Positions 1 to 11,124 of a stretch of DNA of 64,000 nt are shown in pieces. The stretch is from Hemileia vastatrix (taxonomy: Eukaryota; Basidiomycota; Pucciniomycetes; Pucciniales; Zaghouaniaceae): contig JASXTE010000005.1 in NCBI GenBank assembly GCA_030280995.1, positions 1,543,501 through 1,607,500 on the forward strand. Reading direction: 5' to 3'. Both the position numbers and the translations under genes were made by a program. Under the pieces are notes generated by a model. That model searched no databases. It was given only the letters and a program-made list of their open reading frames with translations, and was not told where the DNA came from. Position 1 is the stretch's first letter. Each line of letters opens with the position of its first letter.

Positions 1-1661
1 CTTCCCATTCCACGAGGTATTGAAGTTTCCCCTTGCGCATTCTTGAATCAAGGATACAGCTTACTTCCCACTCTAGATGGTCTTCTACTTCAACCGGTTC
101 CGGAGGAGGTTGGTTCTTGCCCGGGTATGTTTCTTGAGCCAGTTCCAGGAGAGATACGTGAAAAACAGGGTGAATAGCCCGCCATTTAGGAGGTAGCTTG
201 AGCTGAAATTCAGTTTTAGAGACTTCAGAGTCGATTTCAAATGGCCCCAAGCGTTTTTCAGCCAATTTCTTTGATGGCTGAGTCGTTCAAATATTCCGTG
301 CGTCGAGCCATACTTTGTCACCTGGTTTAAAAGGAGGAGCAGTTTGTCGATGTTTGTCAGCCTGTTCCTTGTACCTTCGAACCGCTAATTCCAGATTTGA
401 TTTAAGTTCCTCTTGGAGTCGTGATATGGTTCGAAGATAATGTTCTGCAGGATGATTAGTTCCTACATGGATTGAATTGAATCGAGGATGTCTTCCATAA
501 ACAGTTTCAAAAGGAGATTGTTGTGTCAAAGAATGAGTCAAGTTATTATAAGCAAATTCAGCCAATGGTAGCCATGTGGTCCAATTGTCTTGTTGGTAAC
601 TGACATACATTCGAAGGTATTGTTTGAGGATTTGGTTGACCCTTTCTGTTTGCCCATTGGTTTCGGGATGATAGGCTGTGGAGAGGTTCCTCGTGATATT
701 GAGTTGTCGACACAATTGAGTCCAGAATGTGGATACAAACAATGAGCCTCTATCTGAAATAATATCATTAGGTAAGCCATGTTTGGAAAATACATATTCT
801 AAGAACAGTTTTGACAGATCTTCTGCAGTAGCAGTAGTAGTGGTTTTAATGAAAATAGACATTTTTGAGAATCTATCTACTATTACTAATATAGCATCAA
901 AATTATTAGAAAGAGGAAGTTGAGAAATAAAATCCATCGATAAAGATTCCCAAGGTTTAGAGGGAATAGGAAGTGGTTGAAGCAACCCATACTTACGGTG
1001 ACGGGGAGCCTTATTCCTATTACATTCGTAACAAGCTTTTATATAGGCCTTGATTTCCCTGGTCATACCTGGCCAGAAAAAATCCCTCGCTATTAACTGG
1101 TAGGTTTTATCAACACCAAAATTGCCAGCCAATGGAGAATCATGTCGACTGTTGAAAATCCATAATTTTATCTCATTGTTGTCGGGTATGACTACTCTAC
1201 CTTCGAAGACTAATAGACCTGATTCAATACTGAATCTTTTGGCCCCTTGCTTCGAGAGTATTTTGTCTTTTAACCCTAAACAATAATCGTCCTTTGACTA
1301 AGCTTCGAGGATGTTGGATAGTGGATTTTGAAACGATTGAATTGTCATCGAATTAAGCTGATGAGTCATTAACATTGATTTGTTGAAGATTGATTTCACA
1401 TTTGCTGGATTTTTGTCAGCAAATGCGTCCCCCCGCTGTGGGTAAACGTCGTCCCGATGTGACAAGATATCTGGGACAATGCAGTTCTTACCTGGGCGAT
1501 AGGAAATAGAAAAGGGAAATTCAGACAGAAATTCAGCCCACCTGGCTTGACGCCTGGTTAACACTTTGGAAGACATAAAGTATTTCAAAGCATTATGGTC
1601 TGTTATAATTTGAAAAGGACTATCTAGGCTGAGAAGGAAAGAGCGCCATTTTTTAAGACAG
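1..1661 (-). pseudogene. A2 pol 3' part: RNase H end, integrase, start of chromodomain
   Basis: The frame resumes at 1661 with the RNase H end (CLKKW, then TDHNALKYF). A linker follows with a TAG at about 1300, where A1 has CAG. The integrase is open from 1132 to 287. It has the HHCC zinc region (CYECNRN), a first catalytic Asp in SMDF, a second in SDRGS and the Glu in GQTERVNQ, so the DDE triad looks complete. A CGA-to-TGA change stops the frame just after LDARNI. The same frame then continues toward a chromodomain that leaves the window at base 1. By family knowledge the product would insert the element's cDNA, but the stops make this copy non-functional. Confidence 0.85.
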
Positions 1662-2433
1662 TGTCACGCGCCACGTGACACTCAAGGCGAAAGCAGCTCA
1701 TTAAATCAATAATATCGAGTCCTAAATCTATACTCAAAGTGCAGAAAGAAATTCTCCATAGCAACTGCGATTCCCCTTTGTGTACTTACTATTTAACTGT
1801 GCTAGCCTAAACTCTAAATCTAAATTAGTCAATCTCCCAATAGGGTACCTTAGTCTCCTTTTCAATAAGCAACGCACAGCGCTAGGTTCAACGTAATAGT
1901 ACAGTAGTAGTTTTCATTAAAGTTTTTGTTAATTGATTAAAAAGGGGTGAATTGAGCATGGACGGATATTTAGCGAAGAGGGTCTAAGTGTATGTTAGTA
2001 ATGGTCAATGGTATGGGAATGGTGCAATGGAAGGGAGGTCAATGCAAGGAGGAACAAAGGATATAAAAGGGTTGGGTATTTGGTTCGATATTACTTAGAA
2101 TTAAATTATAAATTGTATTTACATTAATAGTGGTAAATCCTTAAAGTTAAATCACTGTTATTGTATCTTTCTTTTATTTTTCTCAATATTCATTTCTAAA
2201 TCCTAAATCTTTGATTATTGAGTTTCCAACCCTTCGTGAGATCTTAAGAATTCCTATTACCTTTGAAACCATTTTATAATTCTTCTCGAAAGAACCTCAA
2301 ACCTATAGTTCTTACTTCGAGTGACCTTCGAATCACTTCCTTGAATCATTCCTCTGTCTTCGAAGAAGTTTCTAAATCTCTCATCTCACTTTTAGGAAAA
2401 TCCTCGACCTTGTGCGTAGGTCGTCCAGTGACA
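1662..2433 (+). repeat. A1 5' LTR
   Basis: Starts TGTCAC and ends GTGACA, preceded by the target duplication GACAG. It matches 8475-9246 across its length. The first 20 bases form an inverted repeat (TGTCACG, 5-6 nt loop, CGTGACA), so the terminal motif is present twice at the 5' tip. It contains a TATA box and the presumed transcript start. Confidence 0.95.
2061..2110 (+). promoter_or_regulatory. A1 LTR core promoter and presumed transcript start
   Basis: A TATA box (ATATAAAAGG, 2061-2070) lies about 35 nt upstream of AGAATTAAATTATA (2097-2110). That 14-mer is the exact reverse complement of the bases just after the LTR (2435-2448). This spacing suggests transcription starts near 2097 and the RNA 5' end serves as its own primer. 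The start itself is inferred. Confidence 0.6.
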
Positions 2434-2434
2434 G

Positions 2435-2448
2435 TATAATTTAATTCT
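2435..2448 (+). other. Putative self-primer binding site of A1
   Basis: The bases after the 5' LTR read TATAATTTAATTCT. No TGG, expected for tRNA priming, is present. The sequence is perfectly complementary to AGAATTAAATTATA inside the LTR, as in the Tf1/sushi type of self-priming. The same pairing exists in A2 (site at 12639-12651, partner in its LTR near 12976-12992). Confidence 0.65.
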
Positions 2449-2506
2449 CCGTAGTTCTCATTCTTTGCACTACTATGTCCTTTTAGGTGTTTTTAAAAGT
2501 TTTAAA

Positions 2507-3694
2507 ATGGCACCTGTTCAACGCACTCCTCCTACGGGCGCTACTACTAGAGCTCGCGCTAGGGGAAGGCCAACAGCCACAAGGTCTGTTTCCCGCACTC
2601 ACTCTTTGGAACCACTCCACCTTAGGGAATGGCAACATTCAGTTCAATCTGTAGAAGACATCCCACAAGATTTTGAGGATTCTAGCAATGAAGAAGAAGG
2701 AGAGGATACAATGCACGAGGCACCATCCGCCCCAGCCAATCACCCTTCTGGTCAATCCTCAGAACCTGGACCATCTAACTCTCTGGAAGATTTCATGAGA
2801 CTCTTCATGAAAACCCTTTCAAATCCAACGTCTTCAGAGGGATCTAAGTTCAAACCTCCTTCTATGAAATCTCCTGACAAATTCGACGGAGATCCCCCCG
2901 ACAGATTGTGACCCTTCTTGCAAACCTGCAAGCTACTGTTCCATAATGACCCTCGAACCTTTAACAGCAACCGATCAAAGGTTGTTTACGCTTCTTCATT
3001 CCTAGCCGGGAAAGCAGCAAGATGGTTCGAACCTTATCTGCTCATGCTTTCTTCGACAGAAACCCACTTACTTATCAATAATTGGGAAAAGTTTAAAGAC
3101 CAACTTTTTACGCTGTTTGGGGACCCTAATGAAACGGACAACACAGAAATTGAACTTGATTTTCTTTGCATGAGTGATAATGGTAAAGCCTGTGAATATA
3201 TCTCGAACTTCAGAGCACTTCAAACTCGAGTAGGTTGGAATGATGCTGCCCTTAAGTATCATTTCAAGAAAGGACTTCCTTTGAGGATTCTGGATCAATT
3301 AAATCTTCACGGTCAGAAGATGATTACTTTAATGGATTTAATGGATCAAACCCTCGAACTTGACAGCGTTTATCAAGGAAGACTTCAACATCGTCGATAT
3401 GCCAACAAATCTCAAGGCCTAAATTTTAAATTGGGACCTTCTTCACACCCACGACCAAATTCATCCTCCTTGACTCAATCCAAACCCAATAAGGGAAAGG
3501 ATAAACCTCGACCAAAAGGCTCGACCCCAGGCAATATCAGCAAAGTACTGGATCCTAAAGGGGAACTTAAAGAAGCTGAGAGGAAGAGACGAGCAGATAA
3601 TGGGTTATGTATGTATTGTGGGGGTAAGCACAAGTTGGAAGACTGTGTAAAGTTGAATAAAAGAGAAGGTACTAGTTCGAAGTCAAAAATCTAG
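2507..3694 (+). pseudogene. A1 gag (capsid/nucleocapsid), one internal stop
   Basis: The frame opens at ATG 2507 (MAPVQRTPP) and encodes about 395 residues. An Arg/Thr-rich start is followed by an acidic stretch, a retrotransposon capsid domain (roughly residues 125-290) and a basic linker. A CCHC zinc knuckle, CMYCGGKHKLEDC, lies near the end (C-x2-C-x3-H-x4-C). A single in-frame TGA at 2909-2911 replaces the CAA seen in A2. The product would package element RNA into cytoplasmic particles. Protease follows in another frame about 90 nt downstream, so gag and pol are not fused. Confidence 0.85.
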
Positions 3695-3786
3695 TAGATA
3701 GTTTACTTGTGTGCAAAGCAAACTATCTTATCTCTCCCAGTGCATAGAACCTCCATGTCTTAAGGACTGGAGTTGCCTTAAACTGC

Positions 3787-6372
3787 TTGAGATTCATTCT
3801 TTTTAAGGAGGATATCCCCTTCAGTTGTCTTATAGACTCTGGAGCTTCAATTTCTTTTGTTAGTTTATCTTTTGCCAAGAAGCTTCAACTAACATTTACA
3901 GATATCAATCGAACTCCAATCTATTTGGTCGAATCAGAGGAACCCAAATATTGGGTAAGTAAGAAAGTTTTATGGGTTTTCAACTTTCCGAACTTTCCCC
4001 CCTTTGAGTGGGAATTATCAGTCTTGGACGCCCCAAGGATGGACGATACCATTCTTGGCCATGACTTTTTAACGCATTGGAATCCCGAAATTGATTGGAC
4101 TAAGGGATTGATCACCCCACGCTCTAAGTATATTTCTGATTCTTCAATGCAGGTCAATAGGGAGTTAAACAACCCGCCTGACAACGTCCTGCTAGAGGAC
4201 AAGTCTCTGCCAGATGACTTGCAAGCATCTGATCCTTCTCTAAATGAGCAATTGGCTAACCCTTCTAGCTCGATGACTTCACTCGAAGAGGATTTAAATT
4301 GCCTCAAAGTAATTGAATTATGCTCTCTCAATTCTGGTCTTCCCTCAACAGATTCTCTCAAAGATGATGAGGACAACCAAATTGATGTTGAAGCCATTAA
4401 ATTGACTCTACCAGAAATCTATCATGATCTCCTCGATGTTTTTTCAATCCGCAAGGCCGATAAGCTACCACCTCATCGACCCTACGACCATTAGATAGAG
4501 TTAATAGGCCCAGTACCTCTGGTAGGTCCTGTCTATTCTTTGTCGAAGGACGAATCTCAAGTTCTTCGAGACTACATTGCAGAGAATGTAGCCAAAGGTT
4601 TCATCAGAGCCAGTAAATCTCCAACCGGCTCCCCTGTCCTCTTTGTAAAAAAGAAGGATGGTAGTCTTAGGTTGTGTGTTGACTATAGAAAGCTCAACAC
4701 AGTCACGAAGAAGAATGCATATCCTGTTCCTCCTATGTCATTACTTCTTACCCTTTTCAATGGTGCTAATTTCTTTTCTAAAATTGATCTTAGAGGCGCT
4801 TACAATCTGATTTGCATTGCAGAAGGTCATGAACCACTGACTGCAATGCGCACTAGATTTGGTAGTTTTGACTTCAATGAATCAATGTTAACGACTCATC
4901 AACTTAATTCGATGACAATTCAATTGTTTCAAAATCCACTATCCAACATCTTCGAAGCTCAGTCCAAGGACAAATATTGTTTAGGTTTAAAAGACAAAAT
5001 ACTCTCGAAGCAAGGGGCCAAAAGATTTAGTATTGAATCAGGCCTATTAGTCTTTGAAGGTAGAGTAGTCATACCCGACAACAATGAGATAAAATTATGG
5101 ATTTTCAACAGTCGACATGCTTCTCCATTAGCTGGTCATTTTGGGGTTGATAAAACCTACCAGTTAATAGCGAGGGATTTTTTCTGGCCAGGTATGACCA
5201 GGGAAATCAAGGCCTATATAAAAGCTTGTTACAAATGTAATAGGAATAAGGCTCCCCGTCACCGGAAGCATGGGTTGCGTCAACCACTTCCTATTCCCTC
5301 TAAACCTTGGGAATCTTTATCGATGGATTTCATTTCTCAACTTCCTTTTTCTAATGATTTTGATGCTATATTAGTAATAGTAGATAGATTTTCAAAAATG
5401 TCTATTTTCATTAAAACCACTACTACTGCTACAGCAGAAGATTTGTCAAAAAATTTTCTAGAATATGTATTTTCTAAACACGGCTTACCAAATGATATTA
5501 TTTCAGATAGAGACTCATTGTTTGTATCCACATTCTGGACTCAACTGTGTCGACAACTCAATATCACGAGGAACCTCTCCACGGCCTATCACCCTGAAAC
5601 CGATGGTCAAACAGAAAGAGTTAGCCAAATCCTCGAACAATATCTTTGAATGTATGTCAGTTACCAACAAGACGATTGGACCACATGGTTACCATTGGCC
5701 GAATTTGCTTATAATAACTCGACTCATTCTTCGACACGACAATCTCCCTACGACACCATTTATGGAGGACATCCTCGATTCAACTCAATCCATGTAGGAA
5801 CTAATCATCCTGTGGAACATTATCTTCGAACTATATCACAACTCCAAGAAGAACTTAAAACAAATTTGGAATCAGCGATTCGAAGATACAAGGAACAGGC
5901 CGACAAACATCGACAATCTGCTCCTTCCTTTAAACCAGGCAACAAAGTATGGCTCGACGCACAAAACATTCGAACAACACGACCATCAAAGAAACTGGCT
6001 TAAAAGCGCTTGGGACCTTTCGAAATCGACTCTGAAGTCTCTAAAACTGCATTTCGACTCAAGTTACCTCCTAAATGGCAGGCAATTCACCCTTTTTTCC
6101 ATGTATCTCTCCTGGAACTGGCTCGAGAAATATACCTGGGCAAGAACCAACCCCCTCCGGAACCGGTCGAAGTAGAAGATCATCTAGAGTGGGAAGTAAG
6201 TCGTATCCTTGATTCAAGAATACGCAAGGGGAAACTTCAATACCTCGTGTAATGGGAAGGCTTCCTCAATGACTCAGACAAAACATCCTGGGAACCAGCC
6301 ATCAATGTTTCTAACACCCCTGAACTCCTAAAATCTTTTCATTTGAAATATCCTTTAAAACCAAAACCTTAA
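3787..6372 (+). pseudogene. A1 protease-pol with internal deletion
   Basis: One frame runs from protease to chromodomain, broken by TAG (4492), TGA (5647), TAA (6001) and TAA (6250). The protease has the active-site DSG (CLIDSGAS). Reverse transcriptase begins normally ([19 protein letters not shown], then [11 protein letters not shown]). Near 4871, after MRTRFGSF, the sequence jumps in frame to the linker before integrase. This removes the YLDD motif and the whole RNase H domain, both present in A2. Integrase keeps its zinc region and the Asp, Asp, Glu triad (SMDF, SDRDS, GQTERVSQ). The end is a chromodomain (LEWEVSRILDSR to the TAA at 6370). Start chosen by homology with A2; no ATG is obvious. 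Confidence 0.85.
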
Positions 6373-7622
6373 AATTTCTTTTATTTAAATTTTCTTTTCT
6401 TTTTCTTTCTTTCTTTTTCTCGTAAATTCTAACACCTCTTAAAAGTCTTAGCCTTGTTTTCTTTTTTCTCCTCTTCTTTTTCTTTCTTCTCCTTCTATAA
6501 AATTTCCTCCAAAACCAACTAAAAATAAAATTAAAATTAAAATTAAATAAAATAAAATAAGCTAAAATAAAAATAAAATTAAAATAAAATAAAATAAAAT
6601 AAAATGAAGTAAAATAAAATAAATACAAATAATAAAATAAAATAAAACAACATAAAATAAATAGAATAAAACATAAATAATAAAAAAACTAAAAAAAAAA
6701 CTCTTAAATCTTTCTAAATATTTTCTTTCTTTTCTTTTTCAATTCTCTAAATACATTCTTTTCATAATTTAAAATTCTCTTTAAAAATTTCTTTCCTAAA
6801 ATTTATTCTCGCTTTAAAACTTCCTTTCCTTCGAATCATCAAACCTTGTACGACACGACCATTTCCTCGAACTTAACTTCAACATGTAAAATCTCCCTAT
6901 AAAAATTCTTCGAACAAATGATTCTTCTTTTCAAATTCTCTTTAAATTCTAAATTCTGTGTTTCTGGTTTTTTCTGTCTTCTTCCTCTCTTGTCAACAAA
7001 AATTAAAAATAAAAAAAAAATAAATAAAAAAATCAATCAACAACTTTTTGCAAATAACAAATTCTTCTTTCATTAAATTCTCAATGTAACAAACTCATCT
7101 CAATCACCAACCGTTTCTTTTTCTCTCTCTTTTCTTACATAAATTTTTCTTTTAAAACCCTAGAACTTCCTTCAAATAAACAACTTCTCTTTTCTTTCTT
7201 TATTTAAATTTCTTCTTTCAAATTCTAAAAGCAAAATTTTATTTAAAACTTCTTTTTTTCTTTTTTTTTTTTCTCTCTCTCCCAAATCTTATAAAATTAA
7301 TAATATTCACCTACAATAAAAAAAAAAAAATATATATATATAGTAAAATAAAATAAAATAAAATAAACCTAAAATACAATTCTACTTTTCTACTTCTTTA
7401 CATCTCCTTTTCATTTCAAATTTTTTCTTTTAATTTTTCTCGAACCAATCTTTTCATTTTCTCCAAAACTACCCTTATCTCCTTCCTGCATTTCTCAAAT
7501 ACCTCCTCCTCTCCTACCGGAACCACCTCTCCAATCTCCAAAAGTTCCTCTGCCACGTCGAAGGAAGCAGCGTCGACAATTGTGTTGACCTCCCCACACA
7601 ACTCCTCTCCAAACCTTACTCG
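6373..7622 (+). other. AT- and CT-rich spacer of A1
   Basis: Between pol and the end of the antisense gene is a low-complexity tract: pyrimidine-rich stretches, (AAAAT)n runs near 6530-6660, and a short TA run near 7330. I see no sense-strand gene. The last 200 bp are less biased and lie just past the stop of the antisense gene, so they may be its 3' UTR. Confidence 0.6.
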
Positions 7623-8367
7623 TCAACCTTGACGAGGTTTCTTCGACCACACCTGGTCCAGTGTGTCTTCAGGTTCTTCGACTACATCCGTGGCCGGAGG
7701 GTTTGCCTCAGTTGGTAAAAGCAGCGCAGGCTCCCCAATCGGGTCTTCAAGGGTATTTGATGTCTAAACAAAACTCATCAGTAACCTCATCCTTAAAAAA
7801 TAACAATTGAAAACTTACCTCAAAGATGGGGTCAGGCTCTAAGAATAACCTTGGCGCCACCTCTACCTCTGCTTCTCTTTCCTCCTTGTCCTCTTTGATG
7901 ACCACCCGTCGTTTCTTGGGTGCCCGCCCTGGAACAGGGACTTCATCTTCATCTTCTTCCACCAACTCGTCGACCTCTTCCTCGACACCCCGCTTCAAAC
8001 TCGTGGCCTGGGTTACCCAGGTTGTGATCTCGTTATTGAGCTCCTTATCATTCTCCCCCACAGATTGTTCATCTTCAACCAAGACATCCCAAATGTCCTC
8101 GACCACCTCTTTTGTTTTAGGGATTACCCAAAACTTGGTCTTGGTAAACCGTTGTTCGATCTCTGCGTTCTTTGCCAACGCATCGCATGCCACTCGTCGC
8201 CAACGGCAAAACTCGCATTTCTGGCGAGGGCCTCGAGTCGCCGTACTTTTGACACAAAAGTATTCCATGCTTTCACAAGCTGTGCAAGTCTGTGAAAATT
8301 GTCGCGTAATCATTCCCCCATCTGCTTTAGGGTGTGGAGGCGTAGGTGTGGGAGTAGGGCAGTTCAT
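7623..8367 (-). CDS. Antisense Zn2Cys6-like protein carried by A1
   Basis: The gene lies on the strand opposite to the element, starting 107 bp inside the 3' LTR. The model has two exons, 8367-7819 and 7763-7623, with a 55-nt intron (GTAAGT...TTTAG); both join in frame to give 229 residues. Residues 28-61 hold six cysteines, C-x2-C-x6-C-x12-C-x2-C-x6-C, followed by Asp, which fits the spacing of fungal Zn2Cys6 DNA-binding clusters. The basic residues lie in the second half (CEFCRWRRVACD) rather than the first. An acidic region follows, with an NLS-like APKKRRV near residue 157. Start chosen at the Met nearest the cluster; an upstream in-frame Met exists inside the LTR. The reading frame and splice sites are visible; DNA binding and expression are inference. 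Related antisense ORFs occur in family B. Confidence 0.6.
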
Positions 8368-8474
8368 TATAAAAGGGAAATTAATAAGTGAGGAAAAAAT
8401 TATAGAAGAAGGGAAACTAGTGTGAGAAGATGGCTCAAGCTCAACAGAGTTTGCTATTCTTATACCTGGGCATA

Positions 8475-9246
8475 TGTCACGCGCCACGTGACACTCAAGG
8501 CGAAAGCAGCTCATTAAATCAATAATATCGAGTCCTAAATCTATACTCGAAGTGCAGAAAGCAATTCTCCATAGCAACTGCGATTCCCCTTTGTGTACTT
8601 ACTATTTAACTGCGCTAGCCTAAACTCTAAATCTAAATTAGTCAATCTCCCAATAGGGTACCTTAGTCTCCTTTTCAATAAGCGACGCACAGCTCTAGGT
8701 TCAACGTAATAGTACAGTAGTAGTTTTCATTAAAGTTTTTGTTAATTAGTTAAAAAGGGGTAAATTGAGCATGGACGGATATTTAGCGAAGAGGGTCTAA
8801 GTGTATGTTAGTAATGGTCAATGGTATGGGAATGGTGCAATGGAAGGGAGGTCAATGCAAGGAGGAACAAAGGATATAAAAGGGTTGGGTATTTGGTTTG
8901 ATATTACTTAGAATTAAATTATAAATCATATTTACATTAATAGTGGTAAATCCTTAAAGTTAAATCATTGTTATTGTATCTTTCTTTTATTTTTCTCAAT
9001 ATTCATTTCTAAATCCTAAATCTTTGATTATTGAGTTTCCAACCCTTCGTGAGATCTTAAGAATTCCTATTACCTTTGAAACCATTTTATAATTCTTCTC
9101 GAACAAACCTCGAACCTGTAGTTCTTACTTCGAGTGACCTTCGAATCACTTCCTCGAATCATTCCTCTGTCTTCGAAGAAGTTTCTAAATCTCTCATCTC
9201 ACTTTTAGGAACATCCTCGACCTTGTGCGTAGGTCGTCCGGTGACA
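8475..9246 (+). repeat. A1 3' LTR
   Basis: TGTCAC...GTGACA, 772 bp, matching the 5' LTR and followed by the duplicated target GACAG (9247-9251). It has the same TATA box (8874-8883). Confidence 0.95.
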
Positions 9247-9251
9247 GACAG

Positions 9252-11110
9252 TGAATAATAGCTAAAAGCTCTTTGTCATGAATTTCATAATTTAACTCTG
9301 CTGCAATGAGTTTGTGTGACTCAAAAGCAACATGATGAAACAGTTTTGTTTCCAGATTCAATTGAGAAATGACCCCTGCAATAGCATAATTGCTTGCATC
9401 TGTCTCGACTATTGTCAAAGCAGTAGGATCAAAGTGTCGAAGAATTGGAGCTGTGGTGAACGCCGTCTTCAATGCTTCGAATTCCTTTCGCGCTGTAGAA
9501 GTAAAAACAAAAGGAATATCCTTTCTAAGAAGAGAAGTAAGATTGGAAATAGTTTTAGAGTAATCTTTAATAAATCTTCTATAGAAATTTGCAAAACCCA
9601 AAAATCCTTGGAGGGATTTAACGGATTTGGGCTCAGGCCATTACAGGACCTTTTGAACTTTTTTGTTGTCCATGACTAAACCATCAGTGGATAATGTAAA
9701 AAGCAAAAAATCAATAGATTTAAGATGGAATTTGCATTTATTATGCTTGGCGTAGAGTCCATGATCTCGAAGCCGATTTAAAACCTGTCGAACATGATGA
9801 ATATGTTCATCCAGTGTCTTTGAGAAAATTAAAATATCATCTAAATAGACAACAACAAATTGTTCAACAACATCTTGAAAGATGTCATTGACAAAAGTTT
9901 GAAAAGTAGATGGTGCGTTACATAATCCAAAAGGCATAACTAAATATTCAAAACTACCAAATCTAGTGCGCATTGCAGTCAGTGGTTCATGACCTTACGC
10001 AATGCGAATAAGATTGTAAGCGCCTCTAAGATCAATTTTAGAAAAGAAATTAGCACCATTGAAAAGGGTAAGAAGTAATGACATAGGAGGAACAGGATAT
10101 GCATTTTTCTTAGTGACTGCGTTGAGCTTTCTATAGTCAACACACAACCTAAGACTACCATCCTTCTTTTTTACAAAGAGGACAGGGGAGCCGGTTGGAG
10201 ATTTACTGGCTCTGATGAAACCTTTGGCTACATTCTCTGCAATGTAGTCTCAAAGAACTTGAGATTTGTCCTTCAACAAAGAATAGACAGGACCTACCAG
10301 AGGTACTGGGCCTATTAACTCTATCTGATGGTCGTAGGGTCGATGAGTTGGTAGCTTATCGGCCTTGCGGATTGAAAAAACATCGAGGAGATCATGATAG
10401 ATTTCTGGTAGAGTCAATTTAATGGCTTCAACATCAATTTGGTTGTCCTCATCATCTTTGAGAGAATCTGTTGAGGGAAGACCAGAATTGAGAGAGCATA
10501 ATTCAATTACTTTGAGGCAATTTAAATCCTCTTTGAGTGAAGTCATCAAGCTAGAAGGGTTAGCCAAATGCTCATTTAAAGAAAGATCGGATACTTGCAA
10601 GTCATCTGGCAGAGATTTGTCCTCTAGCAGGACATTGTCAGGCAGGTTGTTTAACTCCCTATTGACATGCATTGAAGAATTAGAAATATACTTAGTCCGT
10701 GGGGTGATCAATCCCCATGTCCAGTCAATTTCAGGATTCCAATGCGTTAAAAAGTCATGGCCAAGAATGGTATTGTCCATCCTTGGGGCGTCCAAGACTG
10801 TTAGTTCCCACTCGAAGGGGGGAAAATTCAGAAAGTTGAAAACCCATAAAACTTTCTTACTGACCCAATATTTGGGTTCCTCTGATTCGACCAAATAAAT
10901 TGGAGTTCAATTGATATCTGTAAATGTCAGCTGTAACTTCTCGGAAAAAGATGAACTGACAAAAGAAATTGAAGCTCCAGAGTCTATAAGACAACTGAAG
11001 GGGATATCCTCCTTAAAAAGAATGAATCTCAAGCGGTTTAAGGCAACTCCAGTCCTTAAGACATGGAGGTTCTGTGCACTGGGAGATATAAGATAGTTTG
11101 CTTTGCACAC
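9252..11110 (-). pseudogene. A2 protease, reverse transcriptase, first half of RNase H
   Basis: Reading leftward, the protease segment has the active-site DSG (CLIDSGAS) at about 10970. A linker and reverse transcriptase follow ([18 protein letters not shown], then the intact catalytic YLDDILIFSK near 9845). RNase H begins at about 9480 (TIVETDASNYAIAGV) and is cut at HDKELLAIIHC by A1. In-frame stops occur, for example TAA where A1 reads GAA just before GHEPLTAMRTRF. This copy supplies the domains deleted from A1, but its own stops make it inactive. Confidence 0.85.
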
Positions 11111-11124
11111 AAGTAAACTATCTA

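Larger units (their letters stand above)
1662..9246 (+). mobile_element. Ty3 chromovirus A1, younger nested copy
   Basis: A complete LTR-to-LTR insertion of 7585 bp. Both LTRs are 772 bp with TGTCAC...GTGACA ends, and the element is flanked by the 5-bp duplication GACAG (1657-1661 and 9247-9251). The order is LTR, gag, protease, partial reverse transcriptase joined directly to integrase, chromodomain, AT-rich spacer, an antisense gene, LTR. The LTRs differ at roughly 18-20 positions by eye, so it is moderately old but younger than A2, which it splits. The catalytic half of reverse transcriptase and all of RNase H are missing, so it could only have moved with enzymes from another copy. Confidence 0.95.

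Noticed and set aside
2435..6372. Repeat-induced point mutation as the cause of stops in A1
   Set aside because: Some changes are C to T at CpG or CpA, but others (GAA to TAA) are not, and the load is low. Ordinary decay plus methyl-C deamination is enough.
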